Part shown: piece by piece, positions 11,591 through 22,834 of the stretch | Layout of the letters: every line of letters starts with the position of its first letter | How positions within the stretch are numbered: the first letter of the stretch is position 1 | Assembly: GCA_011316305.1 (NCBI GenBank) | Contig: SAUG01000052.1 | Span: 434,001 to 498,000 of the forward strand | DNA length: 64,000 nt | From: Rusavskia elegans | Lineage: Eukaryota > Ascomycota > Lecanoromycetes > Teloschistales > Teloschistaceae | Reading direction: 5' to 3' | Notes under the pieces: generated by a model | Seen by the model: the letters and a program-made list of their open reading frames with translations, nothing else | Told to the model about the DNA's origin: nothing | Databases searched by the model: none | Program-made: the position numbers and the translations under genes

Positions 11591-14500
11591 CTCGATAGCG
11601 GTTTAGTAATTAATATCTATAATAATATAATAGCCTATCGTTTTATTCGTAAAAGAGAATATATAGACGGATTATATATAGTTTCCGGTAAAGGACCTAT
11701 AATAATTATTACCTATAGCTAAATATCTATTACCGTTAATTACTTTTAAAATAGTAAATAGATTACGATTATAAACATCGCCTATATTCTAGAATTTATA
11801 ACGAACTTGGTATCCGAGTTTTATTTTAAAGATAAAAGTAAACTTTTCCGCGATAGTAAAGGCCGCCGTATATAATAAATAGGTTAAATAATCTTTATAT
11901 ATAAAAGAATTAGAGGTTATTATCTATTTAAAGATAATATAAATAGTTATAGAGATATAGTACTAGTAATATTTACTACTTTAATAATTAGATCCGGTAT
12001 AACGTATTAATAATATTATCTATTTATTTATATTACTAATAAAGCTATATAGTATCTATTATAATTAGCAAAAGAGATAAAAATTATAGATAATATTAAA
12101 GCGCCTATAATAAATATATATAAGATCTATATTAAATTTAAAGTTTATAAATTAATTTCTTACTCGTATTATAAATTAAAGGATTTGGATAAACCCGTCT
12201 ATTATATTATCTACGATTTTATTTCTCTACTAGTTAGTTTTAATAAATACGAATAGATTATATATATTATCTATATTAAAACGGACTTCTATATAGTATT
12301 TATATATTATATTAAAGACGAGACGATTTACTATATTAAAAAGGTAATTAAAATTATCGAAACGCGCTATAAATATAAGGTTATTTTTTTAAAATCGGAT
12401 AGAAAAAGAACGCTTTTAAATAAAAAATTTAAAGACCTTTTAATAGAACTAGATATTATTTAAAAAGTCTTAGTACCGGCGATCTTTAAATAGAATAGAT
12501 ATTCGGAATACCTAGATTATATCTTTATTATTAAAATAAAGGTATTAACTATTACTTTAAATTTACCGGAATATCTATTTTCTTAGATTATCGAAACCGC
12601 CGCTATAATAATAAACCGTATCTCTAAAAAAAAACTTAGATAGAAGACCGTTTATAAAATTATTATAGGTAATTATTTTTATCTAGGCTATTTATATATA
12701 TATAGTTATAAAATCTATATATTAAATAAATATATTCCGTATAAAAATAAGCTTTTTCTAAAAATTTATACTGGTTTTCTAGTAGAATATAAAAGTACTA
12801 ATATCTATAGTATCTAGATTTCTAATTAACGAAAGGTAATTTTAACCTGTAATATTATATTCGATAAGATTTAGTTCTATTTCTCTAGAGAAATTAATAT
12901 AGCTTAATTAGAAAAAGAATTATTTATCTATAATATATTCAATTTTTAGTATATAGATCCTCCGAAAGAGGATTTAAATAGTAGTAGTAATAGCGAAAAT
13001 AAAGTAGTTATCGTTCGTAAATCTATAGAACGAAATTAAAAGTAACCTATAGAGAAACTAAATAGTAAAAGTAAAAAAAAGGAATATTCCTTCCTATCTT
13101 TCCTAAATCTTTCTACTATAGAAGATAACGATTTATCTACCGTTAGAAATAATAATACTTTTTAAAATTTAGATAATAGAGTAGTAACTAAAGCTATATA
13201 TAATTTAAATAATATATACTTTAAAAATAAAAATAACTTTTATAATACCGCCGAGTAAATAATATCTAAATCTAAAAAGTCTCGATTTTATTATAAAATA
13301 GAAAAAGATAATATTATTTCTAAAAGGGTATTACACCGCCGGAAAATAACTAAATAAAGTAAAATAATAATAAAAAAAAAAGGGAAGAAATAAAGCGAAT
13401 ATAATAATACTATAGTAAATAATTAGTAAAAAGCTAAAAGTATTTTATATAGCGTTTAATATATATATTACTATTCGATTACTTTATAAAAAAGATTTAC
13501 CGGTACCGTAGGAATTTAAATCTTTTCTACTAGATATAAAATATTATTAAAATTAACTTCTACCGGAATTAAAATATTAGTAGAATATATTAAAATATCC
13601 GTTTATAAAAGGCTTTTTTAAAGCTATTACTACCGAAAATAAAGCTCTTTAGATAAAGAAAACCTAGAAGGAAATACTTTTCGATAAAATAATAAAAAAT
13701 AATAAAACAGCGATTCTAACTATATAGGTATTTAAATATAAATTCGATAACTAAAGCTATTTACTTAAATTTAAAGCTCGTTTCTATATTAGAAATAATT
13801 TATAAAATACTATAGCGAATATATATATAATAATATTAGCTATATATATTTTCCGAATACTAATAGTAATAGTTATATTCTTCGGTTTTAAGATTTATTA
13901 ATATAACGCCGTTAACGCTTTCGCTAATAGCGAAATTAATAAACTAATATATATTAAAGCTCTTTATAGATAAATAGAACCTAAATTAATTTTATTATAT
14001 TTACTTCGAATATTATACGGCTTTAAATAATCGCCTATCTTATAGTATCGCTATTTTTCGAAAAGCTTTACCGAAATAGACTTTTAAGCTATTTTTAGTA
14101 CCGAATATTTATTTATTAATTAGTATATATTACTTTTCTACTTTATTGATAATATTGCTGTTATATATAAAGTAAGATACGAGAGGTATATTAAAGAGTT
14201 CTAGGCGAAATTCTTTAAACGATATAAAATAAAATATTTTAATAAAATATCCTAATTTCTAGATATTAAAATAATATATAATAGAGAAGTTTATCGGCTT
14301 TATATATACTTGGATTCGTATATTAATAAAATTATAAATAAATACTATATCGATCTTTCTAATAATATATCTAAAATACTACTAGTTAATATAAAAATCT
14401 TTAGAAAGAATTCCGATTAGGTAAAACTATAGCGAATACTAGCCTACTAGTAACTTATTAGTTTAATTAATTTTATAGTAGTTATAATATAAGTAGATAT

Positions 14501-15294
14501 TTTATTTACTATATTAAAGTTTTTAGAATTCCTAGTAAATCTATCGGAACATTATTACGTAGTAGTAATTCGAACTATATAGTATTTAGAATATATAAAA
14601 TTTTATTCTATTATATATAATACGGAAATAATAGATCTAAATACTACTTTTATTACTTTATTAGATATATTATTCGCCGATAACCCGGATACTCGCTATA
14701 GCTCCTAGGAATATTACTTTAAATTATTCGACGGTTTTATTAATTAGAAGATCTTTAAATAAAAGACGGTTATATTAAATTCTACTAAAGCCGAATTATT
14801 TACTATATCTATAATAGGAAAGGAGCTTATCTAATAGAATAGATTCTTCGAAAAAATTTTATTAGAACTAATATATATATTATATATCTAGATAGATAAT
14901 ATATAAATAATCTGTATCTTTAAAAACGTTAATTTATAGTTTATATTAAAATTCTACTATATAGATATTTACTGCTATTAGCTTCGCTAGAAAGTTAGAA
15001 ATAGAAATATTAATATTAAATATATAGCTTCCGTAATAATTCTAGTAGATAATTTTATAAAAGCCCTATTTATATTATATTATAAATAGTTTATTAAACT
15101 TTTAGAATTCTAAAATATACTTCTAAATAAATAATTAAATTATAATTCTAATTCTAATAACTATAGTATCGCTAGTATCTATAATTTAATTAATACTAGT
15201 CCGATTTATATAAAAGATAAAACCCCTAATAATATATAAAATTATCTAGTAGGATTAAGCTTATTATATATATTATAATAATTTTAAAAAAATA

Positions 15295-15513
15295 TAAAAA
15301 CCTATATAAAAGTTATTATAATAGAGATATAATTTAGTTAGATATATATTAACTAATAGAGTTTAATTACTAATTACGGAAAGCCTTTAATTATATCTAA
15401 ATAGGCTTAGCGTAGTCTTAACGAATTCTACTTTTCCTTTACCGATTCTTTCTATAGAACTCTTCTCTAGAGCTATAATTATCCACCTACATGCTGCTGC
15501 CTACATGCTCACA
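15295..15513 (+). repeat. 3' LTR of element 1
   Basis: 219 nt. Its first half is RIP-mutated (begins TAAAAACC). Its last part is nearly unmutated and ends GCTCACA right before the duplicated CTGCG. Confidence 0.95.
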
Positions 15514-15518
15514 CTGCG

Positions 15519-15867
15519 GTACCTTTCTACACTGTTCCTACAGAGCTGTAGTAACATCTCTTTGAGTCTATCTCCGCCAAGCCTGGAACCCAATACTGAA
15601 CGTTTTATTCTTCTAGAGAAGGCGCAGATGAATATCCAGCAGCTGGTCGAACTCGGCGTTGTATTGAGAACACGACAACAGACTAGTGTCAATATGAGAG
15701 TAAAACCAAGCATGCTCTAAGTATCCTCGTTTGACTACGTATATACCAAGCTCATCTGGTTCTTCAAGGTTATGGGACGACGCATCAACTTCATATCGAG
15801 AGACCAGCAATGCAGCTGGTTGGATGTTGCACCGGTCACTGCCCCAGTCACTGCCTGTGTGCGTTCA
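15519..15867. other. Short single-copy-like stretch, no gene supported
   Basis: About 350 bases of normal composition separate element 1 from the solo LTR. Overlapping open frames of about 65-71 codons exist on both strands, but none has a recognisable domain. Confidence 0.5.
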
Positions 15868-16091
15868 TGTCAGCATGTAGGAGCGATCATGAGGTGTTCA
15901 TGGAGAAGCCAGTTGGCATTTCTCGCTGAGACTCGCTGAGGTCACGTGCACCTGCCCCATGAGGTTTAGCGTGATCCCAAATAGGCTTAGCGTCTCCTTG
16001 GCACTGACCACTTTTCATGTAAACTAGTTCTCCATAGATTTTCACTCGATCATCAATCAATCATTACGTGACTCCTTCCTGCCGGCTGACA
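15868..16091 (+). mobile_element. Solo LTR of the element-2 copia family, unmutated
   Basis: 224 nt, starting TGTCAGC and ending GCTGACA (a perfect 7-bp terminal inverted repeat). A perfect target duplication GTTCA stands at 15863-15867 and 16092-16096. It aligns end to end with the LTRs at 22611-22834 and 46686-46909 but keeps its CpA and TpG dinucleotides. A full element once stood here and was lost by LTR-LTR recombination (known mechanism; inferred here). Confidence 0.95.
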
Positions 16092-16096
16092 GTTCA

Positions 16097-17346
16097 TGAT
16101 CAAGCTAATATAACCCTCTGCTCCATATTCATTCGGATTGAGAATCAAGGCCTACTTGCATTCTATGACGGCAGGATCTAGATTACTGCCCTACAACATG
16201 GTAGCTAAAGGCTATGTCATCTTATCAAGGTCACTTTCTCCTGCTACTTCGAGTATCACGCAATGTTAACGACTGACAGCATATAGTAGTCTCCCCTCCA
16301 GGGCGTAGGAGTTATTCTAAGCATCGTAGTTCAATTTTGTCAATTTCCCTGGAGCCCGACCACCGAAAAAACGCAACCACTTGGCGATCGGACTGCAACA
16401 GAATCAACAGGCGATCTAACCGCGTAAGAAAGTAAAAAGTCTCCTTGCGTGCTCTTCCTTTGCTTCAACGGCTCCAGCAATATCAAGCCGATCTTGAACA
16501 ATGAGGACTGTTGCATCGCTCGTATCATCGGTGTGGTTCTTTTCACACAGCGCATGACGTCAATCCCGAATAGAGCTAAATGGAATCCACACATGTACTC
16601 CGTATTTTAGACGAGTTTGCTGCAATTTTTTCGACACAATGCGGTACCACAAAGAGCTGATTAGCTTTCTCATGCAACTAATCCGCAGATGTCATGAAAT
16701 GTGAGGCGTTTGCTCCTGACTCAGCTTTGACCCCACCCACCGAATATCCAATCCCGAGCGAGGCAAAGATCGACTGGCCACGTACGATCATCGGTTTTCT
16801 ACAGCTAAAATCTCACTCAACTGGAAAATTTCGGTAAGACGTGAGTTTTTATTTTCTCTGACGAGTGTTAGAGAAATGTTTCACCAGTCGGAGTTTCGTC
16901 TGGATGACCCTTAACGGGCCAAACGATATACTTGTTTGACAACGCTTGCCTCTTCATGCGGTCCAGTGCATAGCAGTGTCTCATACAGAAGCACTCACCT
17001 TTAACAGGTGCCGTGCCACAATGTACTGCACAGGATTCGAACAGTGTTGACGTTGCGGCTGAGGCACAATCAATGTTCAGCGCCACTCCACGGGGCTGAG
17101 ATTGCAGATCACAGCACTCATGAACCTATGATCAATGTCGACACGAACATCTCATGTCGTACTACCACACATAAGCAGACTGGGCCAATCTCCACTGCAA
17201 CCAGTCTCCGGGGCTCGCCTACTAAGAATACGACGCTTTTGCTCTCGACAATCTCTTATTTCGCTCGATTCCCCTCGTAAGATCATTGACCTTCTCCTTC
17301 TCCTAGAATATTGCCTTTTCGATACAATCTCTTAATTGTGAAGATA
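16097..17346. other. 1.25 kb without a supported gene
   Basis: Normal composition. Open frames are short and lack domains or good starts. A Cys-rich 72-codon frame at 16868-17086 (minus) begins with GTG rather than ATG and has no signal peptide, so I do not call it. The last 200 bases are probably the promoter of the gene at 17347. Confidence 0.5.
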
Positions 17347-18203
17347 ATGAACAACATTCATCATGAGCAGTCTGACAACCCAGTGTCTCAGGATCAAGCC
17401 TACAGCCCGTACCAAGAAAAGATCCTTGAGGAAAACCCAATTGCCGGCTTGGAATTGTATAGAAGCACAATACAGCCATCCGAGCATAGTCATCGGCAAC
17501 AACCTGGACTATTATGCCCTTCAGATGAGTCGAGCCACACGTCAGATAACTTGACGACCAAGGACTCTACACCACAGGTTCCTCCATCTCGTCATTCTCG
17601 AGGCCCGAGGTTTTGGCTCATTGCAAGTCTTGGTGTCTTCGCCATCATGGCCACCGTAGCGGCTATAGTAACTGGGGTCTTGCTCGCGAAAAGCCGCAGT
17701 ACCCATAATCAAAGGTATTATCGAGGCCACCATCCAGTCGACGTCAAGCTCTCTATTAACCTCTCAAATCCAGGGACTCATCCCTTCACTCCACGTCTCC
17801 CTCCGGCAGCCCTCCCTGCTCAAACAACACATACTCACCCTCCAGTCTCCAAACACCCAAATCCTCCTGTCCCACCCTCCGCAAAAACCACACAGTCGCC
17901 GCCAATCCCGCCTCTGCCATCAATGCCAGCACTGACTTCACGCTTCGCTGCGGTCATGACTACAAGCTACCCCTGATCATGGGTATCCGCACCTACACAT
18001 TCGAAAATTGCATCAATGCCTGTGCATCCCAACGAACAAACGTCTATGCCAACGGGGCGGATGGGTCCTTGGCATGTACTGCGGTGGCCTACAAGCCGGA
18101 TAGCGGGCAGATGTTGACGTGCTGGTTGAAGTCAGACATGGGGAATACTGGTGCGGGGGAAATAGAGAGTCAGGGTGTTGATGGAGCGGTGGTGGTGGTA
18201 TAG
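17347..18203 (+). CDS. Single-pass membrane protein with conserved Cys-containing C-terminal domain (unknown function)
   Basis: I do not recognise this gene by name. The first frame (17347-17976) has a Pro/Ser-rich cytosolic-type N-terminus and one strong membrane helix (FWLIASLGVFAIMATVAAIV) followed by positive residues. The C-terminal domain lies in another frame (about 17899-18203): it starts VAANPASAINASTDFTLRCG and contains TYTFENCINACASQ and CTAVAYKPDSGQMLTCW, with five cysteines. Its layout resembles small extracellular PAN/WSC-like fungal ectodomains, which is inference. A candidate intron 17699-17895 (GTACCC...ACACAG) joins the frames in phase and gives 219 aa. The alternative is a frameshift in the linker. 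The C-terminal domain looks intact, so I favour a working gene. Confidence 0.6.
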
Positions 18204-18667
18204 AGTTGAGGATTTCGGCGCGGGCTGAATGGACTGAAATGAATGTCTGTCTGACGTGCTGCCCACCTATCTCCGACTGAAAATAATGTATCCTTCTGGA
18301 TCTAAAGCAGCTTGGAAAATGTCTGGAATGCAATCTATCTAGTGGTGACATCCATGCTGATAACTTTCCATAAAGACATATATATCGCACCTGAAGTGCC
18401 AAATCTGTGTTTCCCATCAACATAAAGACCGATCTCTCAAGCCGACTGCTTGTACATGGCTGTGGAGAGACCCATGATTATTCCTTTTTTAAGATGGGTC
18501 TTTCATACGATATAAGCTTTTCCACGACTGGAGACGAAACCCCAGAGCACGGAATCGACCAGGCGTAGGCAAGAAAAATCTTTTGATCTTCAATGGCAAT
18601 CCTGCGGTGATACCAAGTTCGAGAAAGTCTTTGACCCTCAAGATGACTTTGATGAATAGTTATAGAT
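18204..18667. other. Intergenic, no gene seen
   Basis: This lies between the membrane-protein stop and the convergent end of a broken small-family gene. It probably contains both 3' regions. No repeat noticed. Confidence 0.5.
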
Positions 18668-19133
18668 CTATCTCCTTTGCAACGTCTCGTCTCTGCTTCT
18701 CAATCTGCAACGCATCAAAGGACAAGGAGCGCCCCTGAAAAGCAGAGGCTGCCAACCAGAATCCACCATTTCCTCGTACAAGCCAAAAAGGTTACCCCAC
18801 ATTCGCTCCACGTCTTTCCAATACGCTGAATTCTCCATGACCAGGGATCCCGGAACAGAATCGGTAGATCTTTCGTGCAGAAGCTTAAGAACCTACGCGA
18901 CTTTGCCACCAAATTGCGAAAGCGTTGATTGATCGTTGTTATGGTTTGAGCAGATTGTTTGCAGGCTCTGTGGTGAAGTGTTGGGGCAACGCCAGTATTC
19001 GAATGTTGTGATTGGTGTGTGACGTATTTAAGCTATTGTCCGCGATCCATTTTTTCGATAGACTAAACACAGTATACGAGATAATCACCGTTTTCGTGAT
19101 TTGATCCTCATGCATGGTCGAGTCTGTAGCCAT
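18668..19133 (-). pseudogene. Broken member of the small two-exon 'SKHF' family
   Basis: The start MATDSTMHEDQITK is like the first exons of its relatives, and VFSLSKKW matches the family's second-exon opening. Further on, NQRFRNLVAKSRRFL matches the central QRF block, and YWKDVERMWGNLFGLYEEM matches the Trp-anchored coiled coil. These pieces fall in different frames and are separated by stops near 18940 and 18890, so at least one frameshift and two nonsense changes have occurred. Relatives lie at 19504, 20216 and 47071-52401. I infer a dead gene copy; no function is known. Confidence 0.5.
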
Positions 19134-19503
19134 CTTGGGTCAGCCAGAGATATAAAGTTGAGAGAGATATAAGGGAGGGAAATGTGATTGAGGAGAGAAG
19201 TTACTTATCTACTAGACTTCAAAACTGGCAAAGTCTGATGAAAAGGGAACAGTGTTACTATCTGCTCGGTAGCTGTAGTGGTTGATTATTCTGATAATCA
19301 ATAATATTGAACACCACAACAATATGTCTCCGATTTGGTCGTTATCTAATCCGATGCTCTGAAGTCGTGGTGTCGACTTCTCGTTTGAAGCCAATAATGA
19401 ATTCATTCATGATGTCATCTGCGCCTTCAACCTCCTGATTTGATCCGGTGCAGAAGAAGCCAATTACAACATACGTTCCTTGATCCCTGAACCTTTATAC
19501 ATC
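19134..19503. other. Intergenic between divergent family members
   Basis: 370 bases between the broken minus-strand copy and the plus-strand member. It presumably holds both promoters. No repeat or other gene recognised. Confidence 0.4.
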
Positions 19504-19893
19504 ATGAGTCCGTGGAAAGAGGTCGGGAGCTAAGCTTCCCTAGTATACACTTTACAACACGCTGATCTGTCTCAGGTCTTCCAGTCAAAGCATTTCAGCT
19601 ACACGCTCGAAGTTCCACGTCTCATAGTCACCTACCATTGCCAGACCTGCGAGCGCGACTTTGCAGAGTCACAGCGCTACTACAAGAATCGCCATGCCCT
19701 CCAAGGGTTGGCAAACCTGCTACAGCAACAAGGGACCAGAGTAGACAATGCCGAGCAAGATGATGATATGAAGAAGCTTTGGGAGAAGGAAATGGCAAAT
19801 TTGGAGACCAAAGCTGGAGAGTTGGTCGAGGAAATGAAGGGGATTGAAAGGGATATTGAGTGCTCCTCGAAAAAGAAGCGACATCGAAGCTAG
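19504..19893 (+). CDS. Small two-exon 'SKHF' family protein with a CxxC pair, 111 aa
   Basis: Exon 1 is 19504-19521 (MSPWKE) and exon 2 is 19576-19893, with a 54-nt phase-0 intron. The donor GTCGGG is weak, so exon 1 is the least certain part. Exon 2 opens VFQSKHFSYTLEV, then YHCQTCERDFAESQRYY, and ends with a charged coiled coil (LWEKEMANLETKAGELVEEM) and a basic tail (KKKRHRS). The block CxxCExDFxESQR is shared closely with the member at 47071-47637. There is no signal peptide or membrane helix, so it is probably intracellular. I do not recognise the family and assign no function. The gene is convergent with the next member at 20216. Confidence 0.6.
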
Positions 19894-20215
19894 GGTTTGA
19901 AGGTCATCATTGGCGTGAAGTCCATGGGTCAATTGAGATGGCTCTTCGTCGTCGGAGAGAAAGCGGATTCTACGACAAGGAAAGGTCATGTATGAATAGT
20001 CCGGATCTCCAAAACTTGACGAGAAGAATCTCATGGTTTTGTGAATTCTAGTGGGAGAACAAATTCATTTCCTAAAAACTTTTGAATATCCGGCTGACCG
20101 ACCATTACCACGGATTTCCCCTTCCTACTCTGCTCGAATATCCGTAGCTCCACAGCCTCCCCTGATCCGACATGAAGATCTCGATTCCGTCCAGCAATGT
20201 ACCACCTCCATTATC
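19894..20215. other. Intergenic between convergent family members
   Basis: This 322-base stretch separates the stop codons of two convergent small-family genes. I see no additional feature. Confidence 0.5.
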
Positions 20216-20629
20216 CTAAGGCATCCAACTAGCCTGCACTTCCAGCTTATGATGTTCCCTGAGCGGGCCCTCTACCTTTCGCTTGACCGACCTCATATTC
20301 TGCACCCACAGCTTCATAGCATCATCGTGTTCACTCGCGTGATCCTGGGTTTTTGTCACTGCGCCGAGTCGGTCCCACAGGTCATGAATGGCTTTTCGGT
20401 CGGAGTAGAATCGCTGTTTTTCCTGAGTATCGAATTGATGGAGGATTTGGTCGCTCCAAGATGTGTAGTATGGTGTGTGCTCTGGACCGAAAGAGGGTCG
20501 GGTGTAGAATTTGTAGGTGAAGTGCTTCGAGGAGAGGATCTGTGTAAATCATTAGTACTACCCTGGTCTTTTGCATTTTGCGTACAGCAATGCCAACGGC
20601 GGACGTACGTGATTTGGCTCGTCTGCCAT
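20216..20629 (-). CDS. Small two-exon 'SKHF' family protein, 114 aa
   Basis: Exon 1 is 20609-20629 (MADEPNH) and exon 2 is 20216-20539. The 69-nt intron (GTACGT...TACACAG) is phase 0. Exon 2 opens ILSSKHFTYKFYTRPS, has the central block TQEKQRFYSDRKAIHDLWDR, and ends with the Trp-anchored helix AMKLWVQNMRSVKRKVEGPL. It lacks the CxxC pair seen in the 19504 and 47071 members. There is no signal peptide or membrane helix. The splice sites are good, the layout is the same as in the other members and the frame is open, which together support a real gene. Function unknown. Confidence 0.68.
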
Positions 20630-21443
20630 TTTTGTAGTTGGAAGTGTTGTTTTCTGAGGTTTCTCAAGTAGACTGAAGGTGGTGGATACAGTTTGGAAGG
20701 AGTGTATTTATAGAGAGGCATTTTTGGGAAAGACAAAGAGATGTGAAAATGTTGACTCGATGTGTAATGAATCTTTTTTGAGCATCACTTAAGAAAAAAT
20801 GATGACAGATTGTAAATTTCAATGAAAATCATGCTACACTTTTTTCTCTCCCAGAGTTCTAAGCTCCATTCCGAACCCATTTGAACAGATAGAATAGTTT
20901 TGATCGAGCACCTTGCGAGCGTCACTTCCTATGGTCATAGATGCAACCAGTTGTGATTACCTCTGCAACTACTTCCTGACAAGTCTACTGAATTTACAAA
21001 CTGTTATATTTTTGTTGGTAGGCGTAAACTCACCAGCGCTTGTACATATTGGTATAGGAGTAATAGAGCCAAAGGTGCAGTGGGAAAGGAGATAGGTATT
21101 ATTTGCCACGCTCTGAGGAGGATTATCTTCATTTTCAGGTTGCAGCCCTTATTAGGATGAAGGCAAGCTGCTTCTAGATATGTAGGCTAAGTACTTTGAT
21201 TGAGCGAACAGATGCTAGCGACATGGGAGAAGGTGTACTTTTTTGTTTTGAATAGGACGACCTCTAATGATCCTTCTGAATCTGAATATCAAAGATCAAT
21301 CATGTTTGCAGAAACTTATCACTCGAATGCCACCGGCCTTTAGAAAACCATAAAACCATAGAATATTTCCACTTAGCAGGTATTTACCCAGTGTTTAAGA
21401 AATCCCACACCCTTATCACCTCCATAGTTCTCTTTGATCGGTT
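20630..21443. other. 0.8 kb without a supported gene
   Basis: The first part is probably the promoter of the 20216-20629 gene. The rest has no recognisable product; composition is somewhat AT-rich but not RIP-like. Confidence 0.5.
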
Positions 21444-21915
21444 CTAGATTATATCTTCAACAACAGAAGTCTCCTTTTCATCGATCGTTGGCTCGTCATC
21501 GTTGGACGACTCTTCGACACCCGCAAGGAATTCACTTGCTTTCTCTACAATACCATCCACTTCTCGAAGATATGGGGCCATTTTCCACCTGAGGTTTTCC
21601 ACCCCTTGACACCAATCGGTCGCCGACGCTGTCATGGACATCATGTCTGGAGTGGGAGGGATCTTTGTACGGTTGAGTAGCTGAGAGCAATGTTTGGCGA
21701 GTGCGTGATGGTTGGCCTTAAATCGCTGGACTTCTTTGATATCATATCAGTCAGAGCTGAACCAGGATGGGTCGTAAGGTGGGCGGCCATAGGACTTGTG
21801 ATGGAGTTTTTGGTGATGAAAAATTAGATCTTCTTTTAGTATACATGCAGTCTTTTCACTCTGTCAATGCCAAAGCGTACGTAAACTGGTGCATCAGGAC
21901 GCCAGGCTTCAGCAG
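21444..21915 (-). pseudogene. Broken member of the small two-exon 'SKHF' family
   Basis: An exon-1-like piece ends DAPVY with a GTACGC donor at 21880. The exon-2 region reads FFITKN, then after a one-base frame change HHKSYGRPPYDPSWFSSD, a TGA stop, and YDIKEVQRFKANHHALAKHC. An open C-terminus of about 66 codons follows (WKMAPYLREVDGIVEKA). The order and motifs match the intact member at 20216-20629, including the EVQRF block. No ATG is visible for exon 1. A frameshift and a stop indicate a dead copy. Confidence 0.5.
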
Positions 21916-22265
21916 GTATTACCAGAACCGATACTAGAGGCTCTTTCACTTCCAAGGTAGGCGGTCAAGAGGAAGATTGGGGTAGCTGGAATTTTATGGC
22001 TATCAGGGGGATTTGATAGAGTTTCTGAGTTGAGTCGGCTGGTGATCGAAAAAAGACCGGGAAGTGGGTGGACAAGAACATGTCCTCTGAAAAATTTGTA
22101 AGTCAGTACAACAACAATGGAATGATCACGGTACCGACAGATCTCTCTGTATTAATAGAGATTATCGGTTTCCTCAGATCAATATCTTGCTGAAGCTTTC
22201 TTTTATCGTGACCGTGGCGGGTGCAAGAAGGCTACAATCACTTTGGTACGTATCAATACCTCCCG
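21916..22265. other. Short intergenic stretch
   Basis: 350 bases between the broken copy and the open frame that ends at 22266. No repeat or coding feature recognised. Confidence 0.4.
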
Positions 22266-22605
22266 TTACAATTCATTGGACTTGACAATAGAGTATTCCA
22301 TTTCCACTCCATGGTATATTAAAACACTCCCCACCACTTCAAACAATCCATTAATTCGTCTTCGCAGTCTTGCCTGCTTCTCCTGCCAATTGTCCCTGGA
22401 AACCTTCCTTCCTTTTCTAAATACATGAGCTCTCGATAACGACCTCCTGCTGGCGCAGCAGTGTATGTACACGCAAAAGAGCTCTCTTCCAAGCGCATCT
22501 GACCTTGCCTTCATGAATATCTCGTTTCGTAGACTTCGTAATGATATCAGCTGGGTGGCAGTACTGTATAGCTCAGCGCGTTTTCTCAAATAGCTGTAAA
22601 GATAC
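22266..22605 (-). pseudogene. Distal half of an open frame split by the 24-kb transposon nest
   Basis: Deleting the nest and one TGCTC copy makes the minus-strand frame at 47070-46910 continue in phase into 22605-22266. The result is about 166 codons without a stop, directly downstream and in frame with the TAA of the small-family gene at 47071. This half includes RKRAELYSTATQLISLRS. No known domain is recognised. It may be an old 3' part of that gene, an unrelated gene, or chance. Confidence 0.35.
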
Positions 22606-22610
22606 TGCTC

Positions 22611-22834
22611 TGTCAGTATATAGAAGCGATTATAAAGTATTTATAGAGAAGCCAGTTGATATTTCTCGCTAAAATTTACTAAAATTATATATATCTACTC
22701 TAAAAAATTTAGTATAGTTCTAAATAGGTTTAATATTTTTTTAGTACTAACTACTTTTTATATAAACTAGTTTTCTATAGATTTTTATTTTATTATTAAT
22801 TAATTATTATATAATTTCTTCCTACCGACTAATA
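22611..22834 (+). repeat. 5' LTR of element 2, RIP-mutated
   Basis: 224 nt, beginning TGTCAGTATATAG. It differs from the unmutated solo LTR mainly by C-to-T and G-to-A changes. Confidence 0.95.

Larger units (their letters stand above)
9376..15513 (+). mobile_element. Ty1/copia LTR retrotransposon, RIP-mutated (element 1)
   Basis: Two 219-nt direct LTRs flank the element, and a perfect 5-bp target duplication CTGCG stands at 9371-9375 and 15514-15518. The internal region reads on the plus strand in copia order: gag, degraded protease at about 11580-11650, integrase at about 12150-12520, reverse transcriptase at about 13500-14450 and RNase H at about 14600-15060. RT remnants include NAVNAFANSEI and a decayed YVDD box near 14140. 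RNase H has FADNPDTRYSS. Every frame is full of stops. CpA/TpG is nearly absent while CpG survives, the mark of RIP. The element is dead. A less mutated insert lies at about 11020-11590. Confidence 0.95.

Noticed and set aside
17030..17050. GGATTCGAAC box suggesting a tRNA T-arm on the minus strand
   Set aside because: Flanking bases cannot form the T stem, D arm or acceptor stem.
16868..17086. Cys-rich 72-residue frame (possible small secreted protein)
   Set aside because: It begins with GTG, has no signal peptide, and has no ATG in frame upstream.
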